Shown: one piece after another, positions 16,253-25,200 of the stretch
Position numbering within the stretch: the first letter of the stretch is position 1
Layout: every line of letters begins with the position of its first letter
From: DATIXD01 sp035518875
Lineage (GTDB): Bacteria; Pseudomonadota; Gammaproteobacteria; Methylococcales; Methylococcaceae
Length of the DNA stretch: 35,344 nt
Reading direction: 5' to 3'
Assembly: GCA_035518875.1 (NCBI GenBank)
Contig: DATIXD010000264.1
Coordinates: 1 to 35,344, forward strand
Program-made: the position numbers and the translations under genes
Notes under the pieces: model-generated
What the model was told of the DNA's origin: nothing
Seen by the model: the letters and a program-made list of their open reading frames with translations, nothing else
Database searches by the model: none

Positions 16253-17524
16253 ATGCCGGGACTGACACGAAGAACATTTATTGTGGCGGTCGGGACCGCC
16301 GGCGCTTTAAGCCTGTTCGGTTGCGCCGGCAAAACCCGTAACGCCACGAAGGCTAAAGTCGTCGTCATCGGTGGCGGCTATGGGGGCGCCACCGCCGCCA
16401 AATATCTGAAGATTTTCGATCCTTCCCTCGAAGTCACGCTGATCGAAAAAAAGACCGGCTATCTTTCCTGTCCCGGTTCCAACGCGGTGCTCGCCGGCTG
16501 GCATGAGCTGGAATGGCTGCGCCGCTCCCATGATTCTTTGCACGAGGACCACGGTGTCCGCCTGGTTCGCGGCAAAGCCGTCGGCATCGATGCCAAACGG
16601 CGCATCGTACGGCTGAAAGACGGTGCCGAACTCCCCTACGACCGTCTAATCCTTGCGCCCGGCATCGACTTTCGCTGGGGAGCCATCGAGGGCTATGACG
16701 AGGCCGCGAGCCGAATCGCCCCGCATGCCTGGAAGGCGGGACCGCAAACGACCCTACTGCGCAATCAGCTCGAAGCGATGCGCGACGGTGGCGTCGTACT
16801 GATCACGGCGCCCGCCAACCCCTACCGCTGCCCGCCCGGTCCTTACGAGCGCGCTTCGCTGATCGCCCATTACCTCAACCACCACAAACCGAAATCGAAA
16901 GTTCTGATTCTTGACGCCAAAACTCAATTTTCCAAGCAGGCGCTTTTCCTAAAAGGCTGGCAAACGCTTTATCCAGGCATGGTGGAGTGGATCTCGGCCG
17001 GGCAGGAAGGGTCAATCGAACGAATCGACGCTCAAAGACGGATCGTGTTCACCGAGTTCAACGAACACCGCAGCGACGTGCTGAATGTCGTCCCGCCGCA
17101 AAAGGCCGGGACGTTGGCCCAGGAATCGGGCCTGGCCGACGAATCGGGCTGGTGTCCGATCGACCCGCACAGTTTCGCTTCGACCCTGCAACCCCACATC
17201 CACGTCATCGGCGATGCCTGCGTGGCCACACCGATGCCGAAATCCGCCTTCGCCGCCAACTCCCAGGCCAAGGTCTGCGCAGCGGCGGTTGTGGGTCTGC
17301 TGAGGGACCGTGAACCCGGACCGCCTTCACTCATCAATCATTGCTACAGTTTCCTGGCCCCCGATTACGCCATTTCGATCACTGGGGTCTACGAATACTC
17401 GGGAAGAGAAGGGCAATTGGTCGCGACCTCCACCGGAGAGACGCCGATGGACGCCGATCGCCGGCGCGAGGCCAAGTTCGCCGACAGCTGGCGAATCAAT
17501 ATCGCCGCCGATACATTCAAGTAA
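16253..17524 (+). CDS. fccB: Sulfide dehydrogenase (flavocytochrome c) flavoprotein subunit FccB
   Basis: Oxidises sulfide to sulfur/polysulfide in the periplasm and passes electrons to FccA. The 423-residue precursor begins with a twin-arginine signal (RRTFIVAVGTAGALSLFGCA), consistent with export of a folded FAD protein. Visible: FAD motif VVVIGGGYGGA (36-46), LSCPGSN with Cys73 at the position of the cysteinyl-FAD link, and the redox disulfide pair Cys193 (YRCPPGPYERA) and Cys364 (NHCYSF). A second FAD motif HVIGDA (317-322) is also present. All signature residues are kept, so it should be active. It is co-transcribed with fccA and ends 34 bp from the convergent DUF4202 gene. Confidence 0.94.
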   Translation: MPGLTRRTFIVAVGTAGALSLFGCAGKTRNATKAKVVVIGGGYGGATAAKYLKIFDPSLEVTLIEKKTGYLSCPGSNAVLAGWHELEWLRRSHDSLHEDHGVRLVRGKAVGIDAKRRIVRLKDGAELPYDRLILAPGIDFRWGAIEGYDEAASRIAPHAWKAGPQTTLLRNQLEAMRDGGVVLITAPANPYRCPPGPYERASLIAHYLNHHKPKSKVLILDAKTQFSKQALFLKGWQTLYPGMVEWISAGQEGSIERIDAQRRIVFTEFNEHRSDVLNVVPPQKAGTLAQESGLADESGWCPIDPHSFASTLQPHIHVIGDACVATPMPKSAFAANSQAKVCAAAVVGLLRDREPGPPSLINHCYSFLAPDYAISITGVYEYSGREGQLVATSTGETPMDADRRREAKFADSWRINIAADTFK

Positions 17525-17558
17525 GCGGACCATCCCTTCGACCACGCTCGGGGCAGCC

Positions 17559-18146
17559 CTAGGAGCTCAGAGCCTTCGCGACGATCGCCTGCAAGTGTGC
17601 CGGCAGTTCCAGTTCCAGTGCCCTGGCGTGGGCGATCTCAGACATTTTCCGCCAAGTCTTGCGGACGATGTCGATCAATTTGTCCTCATCCTGCGCGTCG
17701 GCGAATACCGGGAAATAATGTTCCAAAAAGACCAGGCAGGCCACATCCTCGATCAACTGCACGCCCGGATCGCGCTTGACGCCTTGTTTCGCGACCATCT
17801 TCCTCACCGCCGCGATCGTTTCCTCGTCGTAGCCGGCCTGCCGCAGCAGGATTTCCGCCTGCTCGGCGTGGAACCGGTACAAAAAGCTCCGCCATCTGAG
17901 ATAACCTTCACGGGTCGCAGGATAATCCTCCCTGGCCACCATCCAGCGCCGCACGTGCTGTGCCCGCGCCGCCAACTGTGTGGACTCGGGGGCGTCGGGC
18001 GCCAATCGCTCCAGCCAATCCGTCATGCGTTGGCTGTATAGCAGCTCTTTGGGGTAAACCCGCCCCTCCCAGGCTTCCCGGTTGGGATCCTCGCTGTTGG
18101 CCCGGTCGATCAACTCGATGGCCTTAATCAATCGCTCGCTAATCAT
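17559..18146 (-). CDS. DUF4202 family protein
   Basis: Cytosolic protein of 195 residues, matching the DUF4202 family by its AIELIDRANSEDPN start, the LYSQRMTDWLERLAPDA and AARAQHVRRW segments, and HAEQAEILLRQAGYD...VRKMVAKQG...QLIEDVACLVFLEHY. The scattered conserved His, Asp and Glu residues resemble an all-helical metal-dependent fold, but no catalytic role is established and I do not assign one. The ATG at 18146 (MISERLIKAIELID) is preferred over one four codons upstream. It follows the acyl-CoA ligase gene by 64 bp on the same strand, so the two may be co-transcribed. Confidence 0.85.
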   Translation of the reverse strand: MISERLIKAIELIDRANSEDPNREAWEGRVYPKELLYSQRMTDWLERLAPDAPESTQLAARAQHVRRWMVAREDYPATREGYLRWRSFLYRFHAEQAEILLRQAGYDEETIAAVRKMVAKQGVKRDPGVQLIEDVACLVFLEHYFPVFADAQDEDKLIDIVRKTWRKMSEIAHARALELELPAHLQAIVAKALSS

Positions 18147-18210
18147 TCGGACCCCCACTCTTGGAAGGGAACACCCATTCCAGGCGAACGCGCGTTTGGT
18201 TCACTACCTC

Positions 18211-19758
18211 TCAATCTTCCAGCCCCCGCACGCCCCGCTCAACCTCGCCCTGTTTTCTGAGCTGGCGCTTGAGTATCTTGCCCGTTGCATTCTTGGGCAA
18301 CTCGGGTATTAGAAAGATTTTGCGGGGAATTTCATGGCGGCCCAGACGTTGGCGGCACCAGGCTCGGATTTCGGCCTCGGTCGCGGTTTGGCTTTCGTTC
18401 AGGACGATGAATGCAACGGGAATTTCACCATGTAGTTCGTGCGGCTCACCGACCACCGCCACTTCCTTGACCGGCGGAAACAGATAAAGCGCCTCCTCGA
18501 TCACCCGGGGATAGACATTCATGCCGTTGACGATGATGAGGTCTTTCTTGCGATCGACGATAGTGAAATAACCGTCCTCGTCCTCGGTACCCAGATCGCC
18601 GGTGAGAAACCAGCCGTCGCGAAACACCTCCGCCGTCGCGGCCGGCAAATTCCAATAACCTTTCATCACGTTCGCGCCACGTACGGCGATTTCGCCGACC
18701 TGACCACGCGGCAGCTGTTCGCGACCGTCTTCGCCGACGATCCGCATTTCGACCCCCGGAACAGGCAAGCCGACCGTACCGGGCTTGACCAAACCGCCAA
18801 TGGGATTGACACAGGTCACCGGCGAGCATTCGGTGGGCCCGTCGCCTTCGTAGATCGCGATCCCGAACGTCGCCTCGAAACGCCCCATCACTTCGACCGG
18901 CAGCGCCGCCCCGCCGGCAACGCAAAAGCGCAATGACGCCAACAGCGGCGCTCGTTCCGGCTTGAGCCGCAACAACACGTTGAACATGCTGGGAACGCCC
19001 AGGAAGATGCTCGCCCGGGTTGCGTGAATGGTTTGGACCACCAGTTCCGGTTCGAAACGCGCCAGGGGCGCGAAAGCGCAACCGCTGAGCAGCGGCGTCA
19101 ACATGCCCACGGTCGCCGCAAACGCGTGAAACATGGGCAAGACCACCAGCACGACATCCCGGCCGGGCTGCCATTCCCACGCCTCGCGGAGGCTCTGCGT
19201 ATTCGCGAGCAGATTGGCATGGGTGAGCATGACGCCCTTGGGGCGGCCGGTGGTGCCCGAAGTGTAAATGATCGCAACGAGATCTTCGCTCGCGTCGAAG
19301 TCGACTGCCGGCGTGGGCGCATCGGTTGCCAGCATGTCTTCCCAACGCAGCGCGCCATCGACCTGACCGCCAAGGCACACCGAGAAGGCTAGCGTGGGTA
19401 CGGAATCTTTCAGCAAGCCCGCCTGTTCCGCAAAGGCGGCGTGGTAGATCAGCGCCTTCGCACCGGCGTCGTTCAGGATGTAGGCGATACCGCTGGGGCT
19501 CTGGAGGAGATTGATCGGCACCACCGTCGCCCCAGCTTTGACGATGCCTGTGTAGGCAATGGCGAAGTAATCGGAATTGATGCAATACAGGCCGACGCGG
19601 TCACCTTTGGAAATGCCCCGTTGCGTCAGAGCTGCGGCGAAACGATCCGACTGTTCATCAAAGACGGCGAAGCTTAGCCGGTGCGCGCCACTGATGATGG
19701 CAGGAAGATCTGCATGGCGGCTAGCGGCAGCGCGCAGAGCGTGGGCCAGTGATGTCAT
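18211..19758 (-). CDS. Long-chain acyl-CoA synthetase-like AMP-dependent ligase
   Basis: ANL-superfamily enzyme that adenylates a carboxylic acid and transfers it to CoA. The 515-residue protein has the P-loop IIYTSGTTGRPKG (163-175), the YEGDGPTECSP motif (A5-like), the hinge aspartate region TGDLGTEDEDGYFTIVDRKKD, the NGMNVYPRVIEEAL motif, and the catalytic C-terminal Lys in PKNATGKILKR. Length suits medium- or long-chain fatty acyl-CoA ligases (FadD type), but the chain-length preference, or whether it acts on other acids, cannot be read from sequence. It is followed by the DUF4202 gene and preceded by the glycine-zipper gene, from which a stem-loop terminator separates it. Confidence 0.92.
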   Translation of the reverse strand: MTSLAHALRAAASRHADLPAIISGAHRLSFAVFDEQSDRFAAALTQRGISKGDRVGLYCINSDYFAIAYTGIVKAGATVVPINLLQSPSGIAYILNDAGAKALIYHAAFAEQAGLLKDSVPTLAFSVCLGGQVDGALRWEDMLATDAPTPAVDFDASEDLVAIIYTSGTTGRPKGVMLTHANLLANTQSLREAWEWQPGRDVVLVVLPMFHAFAATVGMLTPLLSGCAFAPLARFEPELVVQTIHATRASIFLGVPSMFNVLLRLKPERAPLLASLRFCVAGGAALPVEVMGRFEATFGIAIYEGDGPTECSPVTCVNPIGGLVKPGTVGLPVPGVEMRIVGEDGREQLPRGQVGEIAVRGANVMKGYWNLPAATAEVFRDGWFLTGDLGTEDEDGYFTIVDRKKDLIIVNGMNVYPRVIEEALYLFPPVKEVAVVGEPHELHGEIPVAFIVLNESQTATEAEIRAWCRQRLGRHEIPRKIFLIPELPKNATGKILKRQLRKQGEVERGVRGLED

Positions 19759-19797
19759 GGGGATGCACCTTTCCTGGAATGGATCATGTACATGTAA

Positions 19798-19826
19798 AGG
19801 GCGTCTCGAAAAATTCGAGGCGCCCT
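19798..19826 (-). terminator. Rho-independent-like terminator after the glycine-zipper gene
   Basis: A 13-bp stem with one G-T mismatch (arms AGGGCGTCTCGAA and TTCGAGGCGCCCT on the plus strand) and a 3-base loop. On the minus strand it is followed by a short T-run (TT), so the U-tail is weak. It lies downstream of the gene at 19902 and upstream of the acyl-CoA ligase start. Confidence 0.5.
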
Positions 19827-19901
19827 AGTGTCGACCCGTCCGGCGGCCGGGTAGAACCGTCCCGCCCTCTCGTCTATACCGGGGCGGGATCGGGATGCGC
19901 C

Positions 19902-20300
19902 TTAGTTGATGACGTTGTGGCCTCGGTTGCGCATGCAGTTGATATAGGCCCGCTTATATTGGTTGTCCGCGTCTACACCCTGATTGGCTCCGCCGCCGAT
20001 GCCGCCCGCCGCCGCACCAATGGCAGCACCACCGCCGGGATTGCCTGCCACCGCACCGATGGCCGCGCCTGCCGCGGCGCCAAGCAGGCCGCCCGCAACG
20101 ACCCCTTTTGCGGACTCGGTTCCGACGCTGCCGGCCTGTTTCGCCAGCATCTTGCATTCTTGACTGTCCTGCTGCGCCCGATATGCATTGGGATCATTGT
20201 AGGTATCGACCACGGGCTCCCACCCCGTGTAGGTGGCGCAGCCGTTCACGATGGCTACCGCGCCCAGGACAACCGTAAAAATCAAAACTTTCTTAACCAT
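19902..20300 (-). CDS. Glycine-zipper lipoprotein
   Basis: Probable envelope lipoprotein of 132 residues. The N-terminus MVKKVLIFTVVLGAVAIVNGC has a signal peptide ending in a lipobox-like VNGC (Cys21). The middle (about 66-106) is a glycine-zipper domain with repeated GxxxG spacing (GGLLGAAAGAAIGAVAGNPG, then AAIGAAAGGIGGGANQG), of the kind found in YMGG-like and SlyB/Rick17kDa-type surface proteins. The C-terminal YINCMRNRGHNV adds a conserved-looking Cys. Function is not known beyond membrane association. An extended -10 lies upstream and a stem-loop terminator downstream, so it is probably a single-gene unit. Confidence 0.88.
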   Translation of the reverse strand: MVKKVLIFTVVLGAVAIVNGCATYTGWEPVVDTYNDPNAYRAQQDSQECKMLAKQAGSVGTESAKGVVAGGLLGAAAGAAIGAVAGNPGGGAAIGAAAGGIGGGANQGVDADNQYKRAYINCMRNRGHNVIN

Positions 20301-20376
20301 GTCACTCTCTGTGTAGAACTGATGAAAAGGTGGTCTTTGTCACAGCGATCAGGCACGCGCCCGATACAGGGGTAAG

Positions 20377-20385
20377 ACTATAGCA
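20377..20385 (-). promoter_or_regulatory. Extended -10 promoter candidate for the glycine-zipper gene
   Basis: On the minus strand, TGCTATAGT forms an extended -10 (TGn plus TATAGT, 5 of 6), about 77 bp before the start codon. The -35 region is poor, as is usual for extended -10 promoters. Confidence 0.45.
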
Positions 20386-20533
20386 AACATCGCCAATCAT
20401 TAAGTTTGCCTGCGTCCCTTGCCGTTCTAACGCATCCCGGCAAACCCGTCATTCCAAAGCAAATAATGTGCCGCTGGCAGATTCAATAACAATAGCAAAT
20501 GCCGATCAAGGAAGTACCGCGCCGCCCATTCGC

Positions 20534-21751
20534 TCACCCAATGATGGCTTCGCCCCGCGCCAGTCGCGGCAGCTTGCCACTCAAGCCCATCGCGTACCGC
20601 ATGGCCAGTTTTTTCGCCGGGAACACGCGCTCGGCCAAACCCAGTCCCAAGTTGCGGATCAGCTTGACGGGGAAATTAGCGTTGCCGAACACACGGTAGA
20701 ACAGATCCATCGTCGTCATCATCAGCAGATTATTCTGCCGCCGCATTTTTTCGTAGTCCTGGAGCACTTTCGCTGCGCCGATGTCTTTGCCGTCCCGTTT
20801 GGCGGCCACGAGCACCTGCGCGAGGGCGGCGGCGTCCAGCAGACCGATGTTCACCCCCTGCCCTGCCAGCGGATGGATCATGTGGGCCGCGTCGCCGATC
20901 AGCGCCACGCCCTCCTTCACATAGGAAAGGGCATGCTGGCGCTTGAGGGGAAAGCTGCCGCGGGAAACGATCCCCTTGATATCGCCTAGGGCGGAAGGGA
21001 AGGTCGCCAACAATTCCCGCAGCAAATCTTTCTCCGGCAGGGCCTTGAGCCGCTTCACCTCATCGGGCCGGTGGTACCAGACCAGGGACGCGTGCGGCCC
21101 CGTCAGGGGCAGAAAGGCTTGCGGCCCGTCAGGTGTGAACCGCTGCCAGGTGATGTCCTGCTGCCCATAGGCGGTTTCCACGTTCAACACCAGAGCATGT
21201 TGCTCGTAATCCCAGGAACTCACGCCCATGCCGGCCACCTGTCGAACCCGCGAATGACCGCCATCAGCGGCGACCAGCAATCGGGCGGCCACGGTGCGGC
21301 CGTCTTCCAGCTGGATGATGGATTGTGCGGGCGCGTACTCGATCAGTTTGGTCTTCGCCGGGCAGAGAAAATCCACGTTGGCGAAATCGACCACACGATC
21401 CAACAAGGCCAACTGGATGATACGATTCTCGACGATATAACCCAGCAAGGGCTCCTCGATGTCCTCGCTGCGGAATTCCACATCGCCCCTATCCTCCCAG
21501 ACGCGCATCCGGCGGAACGGGCAGAAGCGGCGGGCGGAGATGCCCTTCCAGGCGCCCACGGTCTTGATGATGCTTGCCGAGGCGACGCTGACGGCCGACA
21601 CACGCAGATCGTGAGGCTGATCCGCAGCGAAAGCCGGCGGCGGTGAATCCTCGATCATGACCACCCGCAAGGAGCTGTCGCCCAGACAACAACCCAAGGT
21701 CGCCCCGACCATTCCGCCGCCGACGATGGCGACATCAAAATGTTCTGTCAT
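20534..21751 (-). CDS. UbiH/UbiF/VisC-family FAD-dependent ring hydroxylase (ubiquinone biosynthesis)
   Basis: Flavin monooxygenase that adds a hydroxyl to the ubiquinone precursor ring. The 405-residue protein has the N-terminal FAD motif VAIVGGGMVGATLG (8-21), a DG-type motif (LLVAADGGHSRVR), and the Ubi-family signature GDAAHMIHPLAGQGVNIGLLDA (about 287-308). Length is normal. Whether it corresponds to UbiI, UbiH, UbiF or a broad-range enzyme cannot be settled by eye, so no symbol is given. A GGAG ribosome binding site lies 8 bases before the ATG. It is divergent from gltB, and the 233 bp downstream hold only the glycine-zipper promoter. Confidence 0.9.
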   Translation of the reverse strand: MTEHFDVAIVGGGMVGATLGCCLGDSSLRVVMIEDSPPPAFAADQPHDLRVSAVSVASASIIKTVGAWKGISARRFCPFRRMRVWEDRGDVEFRSEDIEEPLLGYIVENRIIQLALLDRVVDFANVDFLCPAKTKLIEYAPAQSIIQLEDGRTVAARLLVAADGGHSRVRQVAGMGVSSWDYEQHALVLNVETAYGQQDITWQRFTPDGPQAFLPLTGPHASLVWYHRPDEVKRLKALPEKDLLRELLATFPSALGDIKGIVSRGSFPLKRQHALSYVKEGVALIGDAAHMIHPLAGQGVNIGLLDAAALAQVLVAAKRDGKDIGAAKVLQDYEKMRRQNNLLMMTTMDLFYRVFGNANFPVKLIRNLGLGLAERVFPAKKLAMRYAMGLSGKLPRLARGEAIIG

Positions 21752-22287
21752 AAAGCTTCTCCAAACCCCTCAAACTTGAACAGGCCAGGCATCAAATCAA
21801 GCGCATGATAAATGAAAAGGAAGGACGCGGCATGGCTCCCCGCATGCCGGGAGAATTTCGATCCCGATTCCGCCCTTACCGTCATTGGCTTTCGTCGAAG
21901 CCGGGGCATTCGCCCCGCCGCGGGACAGTCGGTTCGAAGAGCAGTTGAGGCGGGCAATTCTACAACGAACGCGATCGAGACAACGCGCAAAAATCCCTCT
22001 TTCCTTCGCGAAATAGAGAAAACACCGAAAGGACCGGATTTCTCATCGAACCGATCGGTGATAAGCTGTTTTCGCGGTACTTGAAATCTAGGGTCAGATT
22101 CTCTATATTTGCCGACCGTTTGTTTGCCAGGCGGGACCGCCGCCACTCAAGAGAATCTCCGCAAATCAACACCCGACGGCCACGGTGGAGTTTGCGCACA
22201 CGCCGCTTCTTCCGACGATTCTTCCTGCGCCCGTGCCAAACAAAGTGAATTTACCCCCAGTTGCCGAATGCCGAATGAGGTAAAAAA
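21752..22287. other. Divergent regulatory region between the Ubi hydroxylase gene and gltB
   Basis: 536 bp with no convincing gene. It contains a good sigma70 promoter facing gltB (22081-22109) followed by an untranslated leader of about 170 nt. A small hairpin (CGGGGC-ATTC-GCCCCG, 21902-21917) lies nearer the hydroxylase. A 132-codon minus-strand frame (21748-22146) overlaps the hydroxylase start and crosses the promoter; I reject it as a gene. Confidence 0.5.
22081..22109 (+). promoter_or_regulatory. Sigma70-type promoter of gltB
   Basis: TTGAAA (22081-22086; 5 of 6) is separated by exactly 17 bp from TATATT (22104-22109; 5 of 6). Predicted transcription start is about 22116, leaving a leader of roughly 170 nt before gltB. 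Confidence 0.6.
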
Positions 22288-25200
22288 ATGAGTTACAGCA
22301 CCTTACCCGCCAAGCAGGGTCTGTATGACCCTCGCAATGAACACGACGCATGCGGTGTGGGCTTCATCGCCCATATCAAGGGGCAACAAAGTCACTCGAT
22401 CGTCCAACAGGGACTGGAATTGCTGAAAAACCTCACCCACCGCGGCGCAGTCGGCGCCGACCCCCTGGCGGGCGACGGCGCTGGCATTCTCATTCAAATC
22501 CCCGACGCCTTCCTGCGGGAGGAATGCGGGAAACAGGGGCTTACCCTGCCCGCTTTGGGCCGTTACGGCGTCGGCATGGTCTTCCTGCCGCGCAAGCCGG
22601 AACATCGCGCGACCTGCGAAAAAATCGTAGAGGATTTTGTGAAGGCGGAAGGCCAAGCCCTGCTCGGCTGGCGCGACGTCCCGGTGGACAACACCGGACT
22701 CGGGGAATCGGTCAAGGTCGTGGAACCGGTGATCCGGCAGGTCTTTGTCGGCTGTATGGGAAGCTGCGAGGACCAGACTGCATTCGAACGTAAGCTGTTC
22801 GTTATCCGCAAGCAGATCGACAACAAGATCCGGGAACTCAACCTGGACGAAGGCAAGATGTTTTACATCCCTTCCTTCTCTTCCCGTACCCTGGTTTACA
22901 AGGGCATGCTGCTGGCCGATCAAGTCGGCGTGTTTTACTCCGATCTGCGGGACGAGAAACTGGTATCGGCTCTGGCGCTGGTGCACCAACGCTTCTCGAC
23001 CAACACCTTCCCGACCTGGGATCTGGCACACCCTTTCCGCATGATCGCTCACAACGGCGAGATCAATACCCTGCGCGGCAATATCAACTGGATGGCGGCG
23101 CGGCGCCATTCCATGTCCTCCGAGCTGTTGGGCGAGGACCTGAACAAAATCTGGCCGCTGATCGCCGAAGGGAAGTCCGACTCCGCCTGTTTCGACAACG
23201 CCTTGGAACTCCTGGTCATGGGCGGCTATTCCTTGGTTCACGCCATGATGTTACTGATCCCGGAGGCCTGGGCCGGGAACCCCCTGATGGACGAAAAGCG
23301 CCGAGGCTTCTACGAATATCACTCGGCCCTGATGGAGCCCTGGGACGGCCCCGCCGCCGTCGCCTTCACCGATGGCCGCCAAATCGGCGCGACCCTCGAC
23401 CGCAACGGCTTGCGCCCGGCGCGATATCTGATCACCGACGACGATTACGTGGTCATGGCCTCGGAGATGGGCGTTCTGGATATTCCCCAGCACAAGATCG
23501 TCAAGAAATGGCGCTTGCAACCGGGCAAGATGTTTCTGATCGACCTGGAACAGGGCCGCATCATCGACGACGCCGAAATCAAGGCGGCGCTGGCCGAGCG
23601 CGCGCCTTACCGGCAATGGCTGGACGCAACCCAGATCCTGCTGGATAACCTCCCGCCGGAGGTGGCCGCCATGGCCCCGGATTCGCAGACTCTGCTGGAT
23701 TGTCAGCAGGCCTTCGGTTACACCCAGGAAGACATCCGGTTCCTCCTTCAACCGATGGCGCTCACCGGCCAGGAACCGGTCGGCTCGATGGGCTCGGACG
23801 CGGCGCTGGCGGTGTTGTCCAACCGTCCCCGCCTACTCTACGACTATTTCAAGCAGGGTTTCGCCCAGGTCACCAATCCGGCCATCGACCCGATCCGCGA
23901 GGAACTGGTCATGTCGCTGGTTTCGCACATCGGCCCGCGCCCCAACCTGTTGGGCCTGAAAGACGGCGGCATCCACAAGCGACTCGAAGTCCACCAGCCC
24001 ATCCTTTCCAACAAGGATCTGGAAAAGATCCGCCGAATCGAGGCCCGTACCGCCGGCGCGTTCAGAACCAAGACCCTGACCATCTGCTACCCCGCCGATA
24101 CTGGCGCTTCGGGCATGGAACCGGCGCTCAAGACGCTGTGTTCCCATGCCGAGCAGGCCGTGCACGACGGCAACAACATTCTGGTGCTGTCCGACCGCAA
24201 GGTGGACGCCGACCATGTCGCCATCCCCGCCCTGCTGGCGATCTCGGCGGTACATTACCACCTGATCCGCGCGGGTCTGCGCACCAAAGTGGGTCTGGTC
24301 ATCGAAACCGGCGAGGCGCGCGAGGTGCATCATTTCGCCCTGTTAGCCGGTTATGGCGCGGAAGCGATCAATCCTTACCTGGCCTTTCACACAATTTCCG
24401 AGCTGTGCGAAAAGCTGCCGGAAAAACTCAGCCAAGACGAGGCGCACAAGCGTTACATCAAGGCGATCGGCAAGGCGTTGCTGAAGGTCATGTCCAAGAT
24501 GGGCATTTCCACCTACCAGTCCTATTGCGGCGCACAGATATTCAACGCCATCGGTCTGAGCGAGGCACTGCTGGACGAATATTTCACCGGCACCTCCTCC
24601 ACCACCGGTGGCGCAGGCCTCAAGGAAATCGCCGAGGAAACGGTGCGTCGGCACCGGCTGGCCTTCGGCGATGCGCCGATCTATCGAAACGCGCTGGATG
24701 TGGGCGGCGAGTATGCCTACCGGGTGCGCGGCGAGGATCACATCTGGACGCCGGAAACCATCACCAAGCTCCAGCACGCCACCCGCGCCAAGGACGCCAA
24801 GACCTATGCGGAATACGCCCGCCTGATCAACGAGCAGAACGAGAATCTGCTCACCCTGCGCGGCCTGATGGACTTCAACTTCGACGCCGAACCGGTCCCG
24901 CTGGAGGAAGTCGAGCCGGCGAAGGCAATCGTCAAACGGTTCGCCACCGGCGCGATGTCGTTCGGCTCAATTTCCTACGAAGCGCATACAACCCTGGCGA
25001 TCGCCATGAACCGCATCGGCGGGAAATCGAACACCGGCGAGGGGGGCGAGCTTGCCGAACGGTTCAAGCCCCTGCCGAACGGGGACTCCTTGCGCTCGGC
25101 GATCAAGCAGGTGGCCTCCGGCCGCTTCGGCGTCACGACCGAATACCTGGTCAACGCCGACGATATTCAGATCAAGATCGCACAGGGGGCAAAGCCCGGC

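Noticed and set aside
21748..22146. A 132-codon minus-strand frame upstream of the Ubi hydroxylase gene.
   Set aside because: It overlaps the hydroxylase start and runs through a good gltB promoter; the translation shows no domain or signal.
22116..22287. Possible riboswitch in the gltB leader.
   Set aside because: I searched by eye for known glutamine-type and other motifs and found no matching conserved core; only the leader length is unusual.
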